Of a stretch of DNA of 64,000 nt, positions 62,001 to 64,000 are shown piece by piece (the first letter of the stretch is position 1; every line of letters starts with the position of its first letter). The stretch lies in the NCBI GenBank assembly GCA_963556065.3, contig CAUVYH020000027.1, positions 186,001-250,000 of the forward strand. The letters are read 5' to 3'. A program made the translations under genes and the position numbers. The notes below the pieces were generated by a model. The model was not told the origin of the DNA and did not search any database. It saw only the letters and a list, made by a program, of their open reading frames with translations. The DNA comes from JBAXTE01 sp963556065 (GTDB lineage Bacteria > Bacteroidota > Bacteroidia > Bacteroidales > WCHB1-69).

Positions 62001-64000
62001 ACCGGTACACAGCCTGCGACGGGACGGCGGCGGACTGGACGCACACGTACACGGTGACAATGCCGGGCGGACTGACACCCCCGACGAACACGACATCAAC
62101 GGTATCCTGTCTTTCCAACGCGACCGATCCTGGGGCTCCTGCCAGCATCACGGATGCGTGCGGCAGGACATTGAATCCAGTTCTTGTGGGTTCCGTTTCC
62201 ACTCCGGATCCGATCACGTGCAACGGCACGGTGGTGTGGACCTATAGATACACGGCCTGCGACGGGACTACGGCAGACTGGACGCACACGTACACGGTCA
62301 CGATGCCGGGCGGACTGACTCCCCCTGCAAACACGACATCAACGGTATCCTGTCCTTCCAATGCGACCGATCCTGGGGCTCCTGCCAGCATCACCGATGC
62401 CTGCGGCAGAACTCTGACCCCGGTATTGGTCGGCTCCACGATCACTCCGGATCCGATCACGTGCAATGGCACGGTGGTCTGGACCTACCGGTACACGGCC
62501 TGCGACGGGACGACGGCGGACTGGACGCACACCTATACGGTCACGATGCCGGGCGGGCTGACACCCCCTGCGAACACGATGTCAACGGTATCCTGTCCTT
62601 CCAACGCGACCGATCCGGGGACTCCTGCCAGCATCACCGATGCTTGCGGGCGGACGCTGATTCCGGTACTGGTCGGTTCCATATCGACACCCAGTCCAAT
62701 CATGTGCAACGGCACGGTGGTGTGGACGTACAGATACACGGCCTGCGACGGGACGACGGCGGACTGGGACGCATACCTATACGGTCACGATGCCGGGCGG
62801 GCTGACACCCCCCTGCGAACACGATGTCAACGGTATCCTGTCCTTCCAACGCGACCGATCCGGGCATCCCTGCCAGCATCACGGATGCTTGCGGGCGGAC
62901 GCTGATTCCGGTACTGATCGGTTCCATATCGACACCCAGTCCAATCACATGCAACGGCACAGTGGTCTGGACCTATAAATACACGGCTTGCGACGGGACG
63001 ACTGCGGACTGGACGCATACCTACACGGTGACGATGCCGGGCGGACTGACTCCCCCGGCGAGCACGACATCAACGGTATCCTGTCCTTCCAATGCGACCG
63101 ACCCGGGAGCTCCTGCCAGCATTACCGATGCTTGCGGCAGAATGGTCATACCTGCTTTGGTGGGCTCAACGTACACTCCAGATCCGATCACGTGCAACGG
63201 CACTGTGGTTTGGATTTACCGGTACACGGCCTGCGACGGGACGACGGCGGACTGGACCCACACGTACACGGTCACGATGCCGGGCGGACTGACTCCCCCT
63301 GCAAACACGATGTCAACAGTATCCTGTCCTTCCAATGCGACCGATCCTGGGGCTCCTGCCAGCATCACGGATGCGTGCGGCAGGACATTGAATCCAGTTC
63401 TTGTGGGTTCCGTTTCCACTCCGGATCCGATCACGTGCAACGGCACGGTGGTGTGGACCTATAGATACACGGCCTGCGACGGGACTACGGCAGACTGGAC
63501 GCACACGTACACGGTCACGATGCCGGGCGGACTGACTCCCCCTGCAAACACGACATCAACGGTATCCTGTCCTTCCAATGCGACCGATCCTGGGGCTCCT
63601 GCCAGCATCACCGATGCCTGCGGCAGAACTCTGACCCCGGTATTGGTCGGCTCCACGATCACTCCGGATCCGATCACGTGCAATGGCACGGTGGTCTGGA
63701 CCTACCGGTACACGGCCTGCGACGGGACGACGGCGGACTGGACGCACACCTATACGGTCACGATGCCGGGCGGGCTGACACCCCCTGCGAACACGATGTC
63801 AACGGTATCCTGTCCTTCCAACGCGACCGATCCGGGGACTCCTGCCAGCATCACCGATGCTTGCGGGCGGACGCTGATTCCGGTACTGGTCGGTTCCATA
63901 TCGACACCCAGTCCAATCATGTGCAACGGCACGGTGGTGTGGACGTACAGATACACGGCCTGCGACGGGACGACGGCGGACTGGACGCATACCTATACGG
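56017..64000 (+). CDS. Giant surface adhesin (SprB/gliding-motility-like), C-terminus beyond window
   Basis: Signal peptide (LGRSVLVLGIIVLSSVSLIGQ, residues ~12-32), then domains in order: an N-terminal DCNGAIAVCQQ block (~108-260) found in Bacteroidota surface proteins; Ig/SprB-like strands (~260-540); a beta-helix-type part starting VVYASVSGGGTG (~543-690); a glycine-rich stretch (~690-986); a proprotein-convertase P-domain (ITHTWDSDLYLYLVAPNG ... NWTLRVFDNAGGDVGILTNW, ~1083-1241); Ig-like domains (~1258-1541); and from ~1853 tandem 81-residue repeats to the window end. Such proteins are usually exported by T9SS, with a C-terminal sorting domain, which would lie outside the window. The frame is broken three times by single extra bases (61788, 62766 and 62808 regions); the sum is +3, so the first frame is regained after 62813 and stays open to 64000. 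The 2076-residue frame ending at 62247 is thus not the true end if these are errors. Confidence 0.75.
58081..58980 (+). repeat. Glycine-rich low-complexity coding region in the adhesin
   Basis: About 300 codons in which Gly is the most frequent residue, in patterns GGxGG, GSxGSxG and runs of up to eleven Gly (for example 58668-58702). It is interrupted by short normal stretches such as SYAVLLFNNGVNGKIVDG. GGC/GGT codons dominate. The layout resembles Gly-rich inserts of beta-helix or Gly-bundle surface proteins. The long antisense frames with proline runs here are mirror images, not genes. Confidence 0.8.
61573..64000 (+). repeat. 243-bp (81-residue) tandem repeats with a five-unit higher-order period
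   Basis: Ten units can be followed by the TGC codon of the TCNGTVVW or MCNGTVVW block, at 61732, 61976, 62219, 62462, 62705, 62950, 63193, 63436, 63679 and 63922. Spacing is 243 except where extra bases occur (244 and 245). Units differ in one variable block (LIPVLIGSISTPSPIT, MVIPALVGSTYTPDPIT, LNPVLVGSVSTPDPIT, LTPVLVGSTITPDPIT, LIPVLVGSISTPSPIM) and these five types repeat in the same order, so the higher-order unit is 5 x 243 = 1215 bp. Each unit reads like the Ig/HYR-type 'TDACG...TYTYTACDG' modules of Bacteroidota adhesins. The repeat continues past the window. Confidence 0.9.

Noticed and set aside
61811..62905. A separate 364-codon plus-strand gene
   Set aside because: It is the adhesin's own repeat in another frame between the single-base insertions at about 61788 and 62766; its ATG is internal to a repeat unit.
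61308..63990. Series of repeated minus-strand frames of 60-86 codons
   Set aside because: They recur at the 243-bp period because the GC-rich repeat has few stops in all frames; they are shadows of the adhesin repeat.
61573..64000. CRISPR-like regular repeats
   Set aside because: Units are 243 bp, fully coding, without alternating unique spacers; this is a protein repeat.

Overview
The window comes from an AT-rich Bacteroidota chromosome, most likely a Bacteroidales-type organism with an anaerobic lifestyle. The sequence signs are: many genes preceded by the Bacteroidota -7 promoter box TAnnTTTG, A-rich leaders without Shine-Dalgarno sites, a type IX secretion (T9SS) type A sorting domain, a PG0541-type protein behind an RND pump, a giant gliding-motility/SprB-style surface protein, and hydE, an [FeFe]-hydrogenase maturase typical of anaerobes. 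The species cannot be named from the sequence. I saw no rRNA, tRNA, CRISPR array, insertion sequence or phage gene.

Layout. 1-11 kb (+): the end of a pullulanase-type enzyme, a hypothetical exported protein, hydE with a YjbQ-family gene, malQ, a SAM hydrolase, a coiled-coil lipoprotein, an exported thioredoxin-like protein, a PhnP-like metallo-hydrolase, a SIMPL protein, an exported endonuclease/phosphatase-family protein and a metal-binding HMA protein. 11-14.7 kb (-): a nucleotide-sugar operon (WbpP-like epimerase, gmd, fcl, thioesterase). 14.9-18.8 kb (+): small membrane and exported proteins including a T9SS cargo. 18.8-30.3 kb (-): a long-chain acyl-CoA ligase split by one extra base, a polymerase-like membrane protein, purL, a TonB-C-like protein and a secreted TldD/TldE-like pair. 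30.6-34.5 kb (+): phoH, purC, a sugar aminotransferase and an initiating sugar-phosphate transferase. 34.9-41.2 kb (-): Wzy-like and Wzz-like genes, a YhcC-type radical SAM gene, a YitT-family gene, lipB and lipA. 41.3-50.7 kb (+): a DUF2007/zinc-ribbon pair, a frameshifted TetR regulator followed by a TolC/adaptor/RND efflux operon, and radA. 51.2-64 kb (+): two large multi-pass membrane proteins with C-terminal beta-rich domains and a giant adhesin that runs off the window.

How the genes fit together. Three groups (11.6-14.7, 32.7-34.5 and 34.9-37.5 kb) cover steps of surface polysaccharide synthesis: GDP-fucose and epimerised UDP-sugar supply, amino-sugar formation, loading of the lipid carrier, chain-length control and polymerisation. 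The split of this pathway into separate groups is my inference. pullulanase/malQ suggest alpha-glucan use; purL/purC are purine steps; lipA/lipB make the lipoyl cofactor.

The most unusual structures are: (1) a modular intergenic hairpin element at three loci (about 1.98-2.1, 14.73-14.83 and 34.84-34.99 kb) whose stems carry compensatory base changes, and (2) a 243-bp (81-residue) tandem repeat at the end of the adhesin organised as a five-unit, 1215-bp higher-order repeat, GC-rich compared with its surroundings and carrying three single-base insertions whose sum restores the frame. Neither has a function I can prove from sequence alone.
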